A stretch of 64,000 nucleotides of DNA from Multifurca ochricompacta (lineage: Eukaryota > Basidiomycota > Agaricomycetes > Russulales > Russulaceae). A model generated the notes under the pieces. The model ran no database searches, was not told the DNA's origin, and saw nothing but the letters and a program-made list of their open reading frames with translations. Made by a program: the position numbers and the translations under genes. The stretch lies in NCBI GenBank assembly GCA_022496185.1, contig WTXG01000043.1, positions 62,001 to 126,000 of the forward strand, written 5' to 3'. Shown here one piece after another: positions 11,893 through 21,214 of the stretch (the first letter of the stretch is position 1; each line of letters opens with the position of its first letter).

Positions 11893-12490
11893 CTACGTGC
11901 CCTTCCAAACGCGAAAAGCCCCCTCACGATATGTATTCTTCAGACGTGCCTCTTCCCTCTTCTTATACTCCTCCTCTTGACGCGCCCGATCTGCATCCAA
12001 TATAATATTTATTGGCGGTCCACCGACTCCGGGATACCTAGGCTTATAGCCAGTTAACCACTTCCAAAAGCTGGACGGTTCACTAGCTCAAAGCGTCAGA
12101 CTAGGGCTCGATCCCTCGGTCGAAACGGAAGACTTACGGCACAAATAAGACATACTCCAGTACGCCATTGTTGACCCGCACGGAAAGATCCAGGTCCAGT
12201 GCGGCCTCATTCCACACATCTTTCTGCCAGAACAACCACCCAGTCGACCACTTTACGTCTGCCTTTAGTACCGTACCCTCTAGGCGCAACTTTCTGAGCG
12301 AGTCGTTATCTTCACCGTTGCCAAAACCACCCGGAGAGACGTCAGTTTCCCCAATCCTGGGCCCGACGTGAAGGCAACGTGAAAGGTCAAGCGTAGAGTA
12401 ACGCGTCCCTCCTGATGGAAGCATGCAATTAGCCCAGAGAGTGACGGGGCGCTCCAGGCCGAATGAGGTGCAGAACTTGCTGAATGCCAT
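11893..12490 (-). CDS. CVNH-like (cyanovirin-N homology) protein, copy 1
   Basis: CVNH domains are small carbohydrate-binding folds built of two internal repeats. Exon 1 is 12138-12490 and exon 2 is 11893-12082, joined by a GTAAGT...CTAG intron, giving 180 residues. Visible domain features: CTSFG, VTLWANC and STLDLSRCLHV in repeat 1, and LEGTVLKADVKW, DLDLSVRVNNGVLEYV in repeat 2. Exon 2 adds a conserved extension with FWKWL, PGVGGPP, a charged helix-like stretch (ADRARQEEEYKKREEARLK) and a VWKGT end. I chose ATG 12490 because a TATA box (TATAAAA, 12531-12537) lies 41 nt upstream. No signal peptide is seen. The gene matches copy 2 at 24121-24733 in exon lengths and intron phase. The assignment is by motif pattern, so fold-level confidence is moderate. 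Confidence 0.78.
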
Positions 12491-12530
12491 GAAGATGCTG
12501 ATGGGCAAGCGACGTGTGATCTCGGAGGCC

Positions 12531-12537
12531 TTTTATA
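12531..12537 (-). promoter_or_regulatory. TATA box of CVNH copy 1
   Basis: TATAAAA on the minus strand, 41 nt upstream of the chosen ATG at 12490. It supports starting at the internal Met aligned with the start of the duplicate gene. Confidence 0.5.
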
Positions 12538-12639
12538 CAGACAGTTCATTAATTTATGTACTGGGGGTGTATTTACAGTCCGCTCATCTCCGGCAACCAG
12601 GTCGATAGAAAGCCGTTTTCTCTATTCCAACTTCCTCCG

Positions 12640-12800
12640 GCGTTTTAAAACAAAATCGAGTTTATTACACGCGTCAAGGCCGCGCCTATGGGCGTGGCTA
12701 TAGAACTGCTGGGGTCCCATAGCAGTAAATAACAAGGTTGGGTGGCGAATACAACATAGAAAAACCCCGCAGGGAAAACAGGATAGAGTGCAAGACAAGA
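12640..12800 (-). mobile_element. LINE 3' UTR fragment
   Basis: Read on the minus strand, this resembles the 3' end of the ORF1-only LINE derivative at 38885-39013. Shared blocks are TTTTCCCTGCG-GGGTTTTT, CTTGTTAT, TATAGCCACGCC / GATAGCCGCGC, AAGGCC, and the terminal GCG-TAATAAACTCGATTT followed by a degenerate A-rich tail. It has no coding part. I see no clear target duplication, so it is an old or partial copy. Confidence 0.55.
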
Positions 12801-13481
12801 AGAAGAGCATGTCCGTGAAAATGGAGAGTCCGTTTCAGAAGAGAAAGAGGACCGTCCTTACCCTACTAGGCCTAGCCTTCTTCCGGCGTTGGAGGAGTGA
12901 AAACCCCGGCAGCATTCAATCCAGGGGTTGTGTGGCTGAGTCCTGTGGCGTTCTCATCTCTCCTGCCCTGCCCTGCCAAGGAAGGATAAGGATCGACAAG
13001 CCCGCTCTGAAACAAGGTACGCACGCTATCTGTCGTTGTTACTCACGTGCCGCGTTGAAGGCTCGCGAGCGCACTGCAACCAACAAAGAAATATTACTTC
13101 AGCCATACTGACACGCGTACATAAAAAGACCAAGCAACTGTCGTAAGCCTGAGCCCATACCTACTACGACTGTCTACTGAGAGCCGAGGACGACCTGGCC
13201 GAGGAGCGATGGTTGTCTTGTATCCGACGCCTGCTCCTCAGTTGCTCTTTTGACCAGGTGGAACCGCCCATTACGTTTTTTTGCCCATCACTATCCACCG
13301 CCTTGCGCTTTCTGCAATTTCTACTTTCTGAAAGAATGCGGACGAGGCTCGTACTTGCACAGGCTTCCATCATCATCTACATCCTATGTGTTGGTGAGAT
13401 ACCGGTCAATAATTGACAATACCCAGCCTGGAGAACAAAAGCTTCCTGAACTCGTTAAAATTTCGCTTGATTAGCATTGAC
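12801..13481. other. Intergenic, unassigned
   Basis: Nothing recognisable on either strand. Short open frames at 13164-13416 lack family motifs. Confidence 0.4.
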
Positions 13482-13645
13482 TCATGCTATGGATTTCTTG
13501 TATAGACTGAACTGGGGTTCCACATGATGGAAGAAGTCTTGGAAAAGCAAGTGCAGCTCCTCAATGATTCCAGGAGTGAGGGGAAAGCCTTGAAGAAAAG
13601 AAAACACCTCATATCCATCTTCCTGGTACTCCTGCACTCTGCAAT
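13482..13645 (-). CDS. Unassigned coding-like terminal exon
   Basis: A minus-strand frame reads EYQEDGYEVFSFLQGFPL, then ELHLLFQDFFHHVEPQFSLY, and stops at 13482-13484. The composition is protein-like and a plausible AG acceptor (GTGCAG) precedes it. Upstream exons are uncertain; an open frame at about 13650-13780 may belong to it. I do not recognise the family. Confidence 0.3.
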
Positions 13646-13799
13646 CTCATATAGAAGCACAATGGCGTCCTGAATCACCTCACACAATTGTCTCGTCGAT
13701 TTGAATGTCCTGAAGAGCCTACCGTAGTGGATTACAGTCCACAGACGAGTCGGAGGAGCGCGAAAGCGCATCACACTCATACATGGTTCTCGGCTAGAA

Positions 13800-14327
13800 T
13801 GACTATAAGCCGACTAGAATAGAGGTGCATGAAACATCTTTCATTTTCAAGCCGTCATGTGAAAATGAAGCTATGCCGACGAGCCGACGAAAAGACTGAG
13901 TGGGTTCAAATGCGCATCAACCCGATCTTGATGAATGCATTCATCGAAGGACGATGTTCATCCGAATAAACCATCCCAGCATTCGTTCAGCATGCTCAGT
14001 AGTAGTCCATTCAACGCACAATTCCGAACTGGTGCTGTTTGACCCATTGGGGTGGACGAATAGAAAGGCAGGGATCAGAGGCCTCTGTTCGGGGAGCTAT
14101 TTACGGGGCCGGGCCGATTTCCCGTAGAGAGAAATCGGCACCCGAAAATTGGGGCCCCGCTCAATCAGGCTTTCAAACAACTGTTATGATCACAGCCGTT
14201 TTTATAGCAAGTTATTATTCTCATTCCATAAAAAAAGGTGGATATGGCCTTATTTTATGATATCCAGTCAGTAGTTAAACCAGCCTTTAGAGTTTCGAGC
14301 CCATAGACTTGGAGCATGCGCACGACT
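13800..14327. other. Intergenic, nothing recognised
   Basis: No coding motif, repeat or RNA gene seen in this stretch, which lies downstream of the terpene synthase stop codon. Confidence 0.4.
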
Positions 14328-15591
14328 TTACAACTTGGAGTCATCAACATGCTGGGGACCGATGTCGTAGTCGTCTGCGCGCGCCTTTGGCAATAAAGTC
14401 GCACAGCGCGTCTTCTGGATTTCTTGGCCTTTATTTCCAAAGTATCGCCCACTTTCAAAGTTCCACTGATCATTCCCTCTTACCCAGACAGCGAGCCCGT
14501 CCACATATTGCGCCAGCTCCGAGTCCACTGGCTCGCCAAACTTCGGAATTTCGTTCTCGTATATGTCCATAAACCTCGCTTCCAGCTTTTTATGATGTTC
14601 GCCAACCCAATCCATAGCCCCTTGGACGTCGGTCTTCTTTTCCTGCATGAGGACAGTTATTATATTGTGTCGGCATCCCCGCGAGACTGCTCTATGTTAT
14701 ATGAAGTATGTCCTAAGTCAAGCGCAATTAGGTTTGTCAGACTTAGGACGCGATGGAAGCATGTGCAACCTACATTGCCACCCAAATCATGTCGATAGCC
14801 AACATTGATAATTCCTCGATGGTAGGGTGGTTAATAGCCTCATCGGAAAGGTTCATCCCTAATTCGATGAGCGCAAAAGCTGGCTTGCCGCCAATGGTAA
14901 CTCTTCTTGCTTTAATGTACTCTTGGATGCTTCGAATATGCTTGCGGCTTCTATCTGCTGCCTGCTTTACAATTTCTTTCGAGAAAGCGTCGAAGCTGGC
15001 TATGAACCGTTTCTGTGAACCGGGACTAGCTGTCTTGATAGCCAACTCCCAATACCTAAATGAATCCCTTCAACACGTGTCCCCGCGCTCTCTAATATGC
15101 CTCACTGCCTGGTGACCTCCCCGCCGATCCATTCATCTTTGGGACGAGGGACGTGCGGGTTGCGTAGGGCGTCCATAGCGATGTCTGCAAAAACCTGAGC
15201 TGCATCCGCGGTCGCCATATCTGTATACTCGTCAAACATGATGATCATGTTCATAAGTCGCAACAAGTCCGCAGGCGTGCTTTAGGTAAAGAGTTAGCAT
15301 GCATAATTACTTGGTCTCGATCGATATTGACTTACCTTTGTCGTGAAATGGGTACGTCATGCATGCGAGAAGATCTGGCAGGAGTTGAGCCCATAAACTC
15401 GTCAAAAATGGGTCGTCCTGGCTCTTACTGAAGTCGCCGTGATCAAAGGCGTCCTGGGCTCTGGGAGTGAAAGCCTTAAGACTTCTCAACCACTCTGCGG
15501 ATGCTGCCCTGACCTCAAGGTGGTCAAGGTTGATTTGACGTGGCCATTTCCAGTTCTTCATGGTGTCAGGGATGTAGTATCTGTTGGACAT
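14328..15591 (-). CDS. Sesquiterpene synthase (class I), frame-disrupted as sequenced
   Basis: Class I terpene synthases cyclise farnesyl diphosphate with Mg2+ held by an aspartate-rich motif and an NSE motif. Exons as read: 15429-15591, 15336-15374, 15106-15279, 14774-15055 and 14328-14712. Motifs: [17 protein letters not shown] at the N-terminus, [19 protein letters not shown] (the D(D/E)xx(D/E) metal site), [16 protein letters not shown], an NSE-type block at about 14680-14715 ([12 protein letters not shown]) and the C-terminal [17 protein letters not shown] with the RY pair. These fit basidiomycete sesquiterpene synthases. Four single-base shortages break the frame: near 15254, 14775-14776, 14704-14705 and 14665-14666. 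Each lies in a run of 2-3 identical bases and two flank the NSE motif. Otherwise splice sites are canonical and motifs intact. It is either a recent pseudogene or affected by sequencing error. A P450 remnant follows upstream on the same strand. Confidence 0.85.
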
Positions 15592-15936
15592 GGTCGAGGT
15601 TCCGGTATCGAAATAAAGAGAGTTGGAATGGTAAGGGTGGGATGAAGAGCTTGTTTAGCGCATCACAGAGCTGCTTTTAAGTCTGCGAATTACCTTCATT
15701 CAGGCTTGATCCTCAAACCGGTCAATTCATCATGGTATCAGCAAACGTGCAGAAACCAGACCGTGAATAGTGACCCCGATTCCAATTCAGATGGGCTTGT
15801 CTGATTATCATTAAATCCCCAGGACGGAAATCCCCGCATCGAATTTTGAACGATAGATTGCCTACCCTGACTTCCAAGCTCGCTTTCCTGGACAGTTACG
15901 CCAAGGCATCATATCGAGAAGCAAAGTCCATGGGTT
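15592..15936. other. Intergenic between terpene synthase and P450 remnant
   Basis: Likely promoter region of the terpene synthase. No obvious TATA box or coding sequence. Confidence 0.4.
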
Positions 15937-16320
15937 TTATGACACAAGCGACACGGCTTCGGGCACTGTCTCCACAACTGCCACGTATGGATCACCTTCA
16001 GGTCGTACATCAATAGCGTATGCAATTGACAGGACAACATTCCCTACCATGCCTTCCTTTATGCGTCTATACAGTGATCTTAATCTGACGCCATGACTGC
16101 ACTCACTGTTTATGGTGCTGAGAGAAGTTATCTGGATAAATTGCGCAGCAATCGTTGAACCGATTGCATGTCGAGTGGTCAATACACTTTTGATGTCATA
16201 GCATCGAAATGAGTATGGAATGCACGTCGCAGACGACTCCAACGGCCTCCATAAGGTAACATGCCATGATTGAAGCCCAATCCCATGGTTGGAAATCTAG
16301 TGAGAACCTGAAGAGCGCAC
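15937..16320 (-). pseudogene. Cytochrome P450 N-terminal remnant
   Basis: Minus-strand pieces match the helix B'-E part of fungal P450s: TMGLGFNHGMLPYGGRWSRL with RRAFHTHF (W..RR motif region), then MQSVQRLLRNLSR, then SLYRRIKEGMVGNVVLSIAY and GIDV-like DVRPEGDPYVAVVE. They lie in order but in different frames, separated by in-frame stops (a TGA where Arg would be expected, about 16190). The I-helix, ExxR and haem-binding cysteine parts are absent. It is a degenerate fragment next to a terpene synthase, a pairing typical of fungal terpenoid clusters. Confidence 0.7.
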
Positions 16321-16599
16321 AACAGCTCATGATGACGCATACATTCGGAACGCGGTAAATTGCGGCCTGGGACGGACAGGTCAACCTGCTTGGCAGGAAG
16401 GATATCTGCGAGGCGCGCGACTCCTCGAAACGGCTCAACTTCGCGAGACTCACTCGGGGTGACTCACTCGGTCCAGGATGGGATAAAGGCTGTTGCCTTC
16501 TTGCCTGATGAGACGGGCTGAATAGTTTAGGACCGGATAGCCGGACACGTGGGTGGACTCGATGTATTATTGATCGTGACAAGATAATCTAAAGTGTGT

Positions 16600-17020
16600 T
16601 CATTAACTGATTCGGAGACAATTCCACATTGCACGCAAAACACGTTCCTTCGTATCTTGTCACAATTAATTAGTTATGTTTCTTTCTTTATTGTCATGCT
16701 CTTTTAGTAGTATATAAGGACTCTACTTGTTGGAAGTGCAGCCATAGCACGCAGCCGATTGATACCGGAGATGGCAGCCCGGATCCGATCATCACCGTAT
16801 CAACGCAAAAATTCAGAGCACGCGGGTCGTGCAAATTTTCATGTCTATTTGTTATACTTCGCTCTTACAAAAGGACTTAGTAGTGTAGTTGGGAACCTCA
16901 GTCTTTCTATCCCAAAAACTGAGCTACACTTTCATAGCTCGCTTCACTACTTTGTACATGTTCACTTCAGTTTTGGCCACAATAACTGAACTTATCTGCT
17001 ATCTAAATAGATAGCTAAAA
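16600..17020. repeat. Non-coding repeat copy A (pair with 18470-18960)
   Basis: Shared blocks with copy B include TAACTGATTC-GAGACAATT, CACA-TGCA, GTTCCTTC-ATCTTGTCACAA, CACTTCAGTTTTG-CAA and CTTATCTGCT, plus GATACCGGAGATG-C. They are diverged but collinear in part. This may be an old LTR or MITE. No ORF of known type. Confidence 0.5.
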
Positions 17021-17493
17021 CCTTTTTTACAGCTGAATTTATCATCAAGGGGATCAAAGACAAGTGGATTGTCAAATGAGAGGGGGTGGAAGGAGGAAGA
17101 GCAGGGGGGACGGCAAGGGGGTTGGGTACATGCATGGCGATCTCAGCACTGCCAGTGTTACGCTTGTTAGCTTAGTCGTTCTGGAGTTCAATAGTTCGGG
17201 TGTTTAGACAATTGCAATGCAACATGCAGCAAAGAAAGATAGCTTGGATTCCTGGGTCTATGGCTAGTGAACACAAGAGCTTAAGACTGGGGTCTTTTGA
17301 GCTGAGTCCTTATTGTATTTAAGCATTCTGAAGCGATGTCATAGAGAGGAATGTTGTAGAATAAAAGAGAAAATGTCGAGGGTATTGTCCGGTTGAGAAT
17401 GAAGAAGAAGGGGCTCGAATATGAGCGAAGGAAAAGAAGCAAATGAATAATGTTATCATACATAAGATGATTATTGTAAGGGTTATCAGCCAG

Positions 17494-17715
17494 CTATTCG
17501 TAACAGCCAGCCTGTTGTGGGATTTGGTATGAGGGAGGAGGGATGATCTGAGGGTTGCCAGGAGCGGGTAGGAAGACGACAAAGTCGCCAGAGCTCCCAG
17601 AGGAGACTGGTATGGGGTGAGCAGGCTGACCCAGATAATCAGGGTGCCCAAGGGTGGCAAGTTCCTGTCTGTCTTTGAGGGGATCCTCCCAGGTATAAGG
17701 GTTTGGTTATGCCAT
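17494..17715 (-). CDS. Unassigned coding-like fragment
   Basis: An open minus-strand frame of about 72 codons begins after a stop, has no ATG, reads YTWEDPLKDRQELATLGH and later GDFVVFLPAPGNPQIIPP, and ends in TAG at 17494-17496. Composition is protein-like rather than random. I do not recognise it; a terminal exon or a retroelement gag scrap are both possible. Confidence 0.25.
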
Positions 17716-17773
17716 AGGCACAGAAAGCAGAAGATGATATTCATTTACTCTAGACTAAACAACCAGCAAAGCA

Positions 17774-17793
17774 CATCAGGAAAATGACATTTG
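17774..17793 (+). repeat. Left arm of a 19-bp inverted repeat pair
   Basis: CATCAGGAAAATGACATTT occurs here and in exact inverted form at 20037-20056, 2.3 kb away. It could be a terminal inverted repeat of a DNA element, with the LINE copy at 17874-18445 inserted inside. No transposase gene was recognised between the arms. Confidence 0.4.
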
Positions 17794-17873
17794 CTAGAAC
17801 AACTAGAATGACTAGAATGGATGGAATGGCTAGGGCGCCAGATTGTATTTACTATATGTGGGAATAGCAGCGC

Positions 17874-18445
17874 TTTTTGTTTTTTTTTGGATCGATTCTA
17901 TTACGCGCTTGCAGGACGGTGCCCAATTGCGCGGCCACATCAGGGTACAATGTAGCAACTAATTACTACAAACAATGGGGAGTTGACACAAAGTCATGGT
18001 GGAAAACCCATAAGGAAAAACCAAAGTAGTGTTCTAAAGTAGAGAGGCCACAGGAAAAAAAAGAGGCCGTTCAACAAAGCCGGAGAGAAAAAGGAACTTA
18101 CTGGTCACCAAATTCCCCCCAAATCAGGCTGGCTCATGAGGGTGAAGGGAGGTAACAGGCTTGGGGAAGGCCCGCATGTCCTAGAAGAACTCCAGCAGGA
18201 AGTCACCCAAGCTTGAGTGTACAAGGGGCATTCAAGGAGGACATGCACAAATGTCGCCAAGGAAGTGTCGTCGCAGGGGCAGGTGCGAGAGGAGACTGGG
18301 AGGGAGGGGTGAAAGCGCTCCTGGTATTCAGCAACAAAGGCATGGCCTGTGGCGAGGCACATGGCAGTGGAGCAGGTGCGACGTGTGAAAGGGACCTCAT
18401 GCTTCTTAGTAGGTGCCGTCCAAAGGGGATGATTAGACCCATCTA
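17874..18445 (-). mobile_element. 5'-truncated LINE copy with 13-bp target duplication
   Basis: The insertion is bounded by GGAATAGCAGCGC at 17861-17873 and 18446-18458. Its minus-strand 3' end carries a short, interrupted A tail (plus strand 17874-17888). The coding part is the C-terminus of a LINE polyprotein: LWTAPTKKHEVPFTRRTC, CLATGHAFVAEYQERFHP, then a Cys/His cluster (CPCDD...HVLLECPLYTQAW). The frame is open to TAG near 18105. The 3' UTR matches the LINE at 54968-55060 (CTACATCAGGGTACAATGTA-type block). 5' truncation is usual for LINE integration by target-primed reverse transcription. Confidence 0.9.
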
Positions 18446-18469
18446 GGAATAGCAGCGCGCATGCAGCAT

Positions 18470-18960
18470 GAATCGATACCGGAGATGCCGGGCCGGACAA
18501 ACTATCATACTTCCAATACGCATATTCTAATAAGGCAGACTACCACATAGTTTAGAACCTATCATGAGTCTGTGAAAATTAATGGTAATGGATCACTACC
18601 ATAAATTTGCATGAGATATGCTGCTCATAAGAATGCACCCAGATGCGCAACAGTCTGAATGGCCACAAATTTATTGAGAAAGGCCAGTAGCTACCGCATT
18701 GGTGGGACTGGACAGCCGGGCTCGATTAGATCATTCAAAGTGAGTCAGATAACTGATTCAGAGACAATTACACACTGCATGCACAATATGTTCCTTCAAA
18801 TCTTGTCACAAGTAAATAGTATTATTTTTTCTCTCTTTATTTCACACTCTTTTTTTGGTTTTAAAGGACTATTTTCTGTAAGCGTTCACTTCAGTTTTGA
18901 CAACATTAACATTACTTTATCTTATCTGCTGCGTAAATAAAAGATAATAATAATAATAAT
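18470..18960. repeat. Non-coding repeat copy B (pair with 16600-17020)
   Basis: Diverged copy of the repeat at 16600-17020, lying just to the right of the LINE insertion. It ends in a TAA/TTA palindromic stretch (ATAATAATAATAATTATTATTATA, 18946-18969 region). Confidence 0.45.
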
Positions 18961-18969
18961 TATTATTAT

Positions 18970-20036
18970 ATAGTTCACCTTATCTGCACTCAACGCGCTC
19001 TTTGGTTTGGTTTGCCATTGAGTGTGAGTGTGGGAACTACATTTTCCACGCCGCACGCACAATTCTCACTCCACACTCCAATCAAAAAGCTGTCTTCCCC
19101 GCATCGTCTTCACATTTATCTTTCTCCTTTCCCTCTCACAATCTCCCTCTCCCTCTTCCTCCATCTCTCTCTTTTGCGGCCAAGTTACTCATGCTCACCA
19201 TGTCACTTCCTTCCATGACAGGATCTTTTCTCTTTATTGAGGGCTAGATGCAGAAAGGTAAATATAAGCTCTTTTTTCCTTCTATCGCTGACAACTTTTT
19301 AACTTTGAACTTAGTCAAGTTGACCATGTGGGTGTCATGAAGAGAGGTGAGGCTCTACTATTTCATCTTTCCAGCAACATTGTCATACTTGTATGCAGTG
19401 TGTTTGGTGTTCTCTTGCCTGTGAGCAGTTGTTGACTTGTCGCACTTGGTACGCCCTTCCTATTTCATTCTTGAGTTGCTCTCTCTTACTCTCATTACCA
19501 TTTTCCCAGGAAGATGGTGTTCTTGAGCCCATCCTGATGTTCTCTTTGGGCTATGGTGTGCTGTTCATTCTCTCTGTGCGTGCCCTTTTGTTGCTAGGCC
19601 CTTCTACTTTGGTCACTTATATCAGACCAGGAGCTGTCATCTTTTAAATGCTGTCTGGTGAAACACTTGCGATGGACACAACATTAGTAAGTCTTCTGTG
19701 TTCATCTGATCTGCTGGGAGTTAATATCTTTTTTTTTTCACCTTGGCATTTCCACGACTCTGTGTTTCCACAACTCCCAGGACCCCGGTTGTATATGTCC
19801 CCTTTAGTCTAATTTGTATTAGTATAAATATTATAATAGATTTGTATTTTTAATGTGAAAATCGGAGTAAGAAAAAAAGAAAAGTGAATCCAGAAAAGGT
19901 AAGAGAAGTAGCTCTACTTCTGAAAAGTAGCTCTACATTTGAAAAGTGGCTCTAAGCATCCAGACAAGCCCGCTAGAGCTAACAGAGAATCCAGATTGCT
20001 GGATTGGCTGGAATGGCTAGCACTAGCCAATCCAGC
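18970..20036. other. Unassigned interval with a hairpin
   Basis: No family motif in either strand. At about 19996-20036 a perfect 12-bp stem (GCTGGATTGGCT / AGCCAATCCAGC) flanks a short loop just inside the right inverted-repeat arm. Short tandem GTAGCTCTAC-like units sit at 19908-19955. Confidence 0.4.
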
Positions 20037-20056
20037 AAAATGTCATTTTCCTGATG
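20037..20056 (-). repeat. Right arm of a 19-bp inverted repeat pair
   Basis: Inverse of the left arm at 17774-17793. Flanks show no unambiguous target duplication; CA is present on both sides but is too short to count. Confidence 0.4.
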
Positions 20057-21214
20057 CAAGCAAGGCTTAGGCTTGATGTTGGTGGTTAGAGGAAAAGAAG
20101 CGCAAGGCTGTCGGGGTCGCGTGCTTGCTAAAGCACTCTCTTGCTAATTTCGATTTTGTTTCGACGTATCGAAAGCATTAATCAATGCATTTTGCAAACT
20201 TGTCGATCCCCGGTGCCTATCAAGCCTTCTTATGGGACAGTGTGAATTCCAAGGCCGTATACACCACTGCACGAAAGGGTATCTTAGGACTGAAGTACTG
20301 GGGGGCAAGAATCTCAACATGGGGTCACTCGGCTGGAGGGAGGACCACAACTGATTCCTGTGTAATATCGTTTGTGCTCAAGTTAATCGTACACATGAGT
20401 GATATCTTCGCGCGAGTTTTGTACTATAGGGTCAGTGGCAATTTATTTTTGTCCTTTTCATTTTGACAGTCCGCGAGTTGCACCATGTCGAAGGCTCTGT
20501 CCTCTGTTGACCAAATGGCTACAGACCTGTCACTCCCTCCCCCTCCCCTCTTACCAGCGTTTAGCCGTAGGTTGCACCGAGTCTCCAAGTCAAGGGGGGT
20601 GAATAACAGTCACCACTGTCACTTGATACGTCCAAAAACGCATTACCGACGGCGCTGTCCGTCCTCACAATAAACCACAATTTTCTTTTTATTAAAAAAA
20701 CATTTGTATTCCCGTTTTCAGAGTCGGACTCCGGACCATTTAAGTGTACACTCTCGAGACGCGGCAGCGTAGAATGCATGATGGGATTCCATGAAAGAAG
20801 ATAGGTGGTATCCATGTTCCTCTGTATTTTCCTGTGACATACCAACACTCGATAACTTGACATTGTTGGCATCAGCACAATTGTTACTTAATAAGAGGTG
20901 TTGGCATACAAAGCGAACATCGTACGGCAGCCAGCTATCACCTGTGGCGCCATAACGATGGCTGAGACAATGAGAGCCAAAATCCGCAGACCTTCGTGAA
21001 GGCCAGCGCTCGAAAAGACCATTTTCGTTGTTTGGGAAGCCGACCAAATGATGAAGAATGATCCACAGGTGCGAAGTACGACGGACATTGAACAGGATCA
21101 AGCCACTATGGAAAAGTCAATGGACTAAAAAGGAAAGATGTTCGTGGGAAAGGCTGGCTCCATGACTTTCCTCACACGCAAAAGCCACAACCATCTTTGT
21201 TCTATTCCTCGTAG
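20057..21214. other. Intergenic or unassigned
   Basis: Minus-strand open frames at 20561-21101 are not assigned: one carries a hydrophobic stretch (GLRILALIVSAIVMAPQVI), but I could not build a gene model or name a family. Confidence 0.3.

Noticed and set aside
12134..12137. In-frame TAA as the stop of CVNH copy 1
   Set aside because: It lies in the GTAAGT donor. Copy 2 has a donor at the same place and both have a matching second exon.
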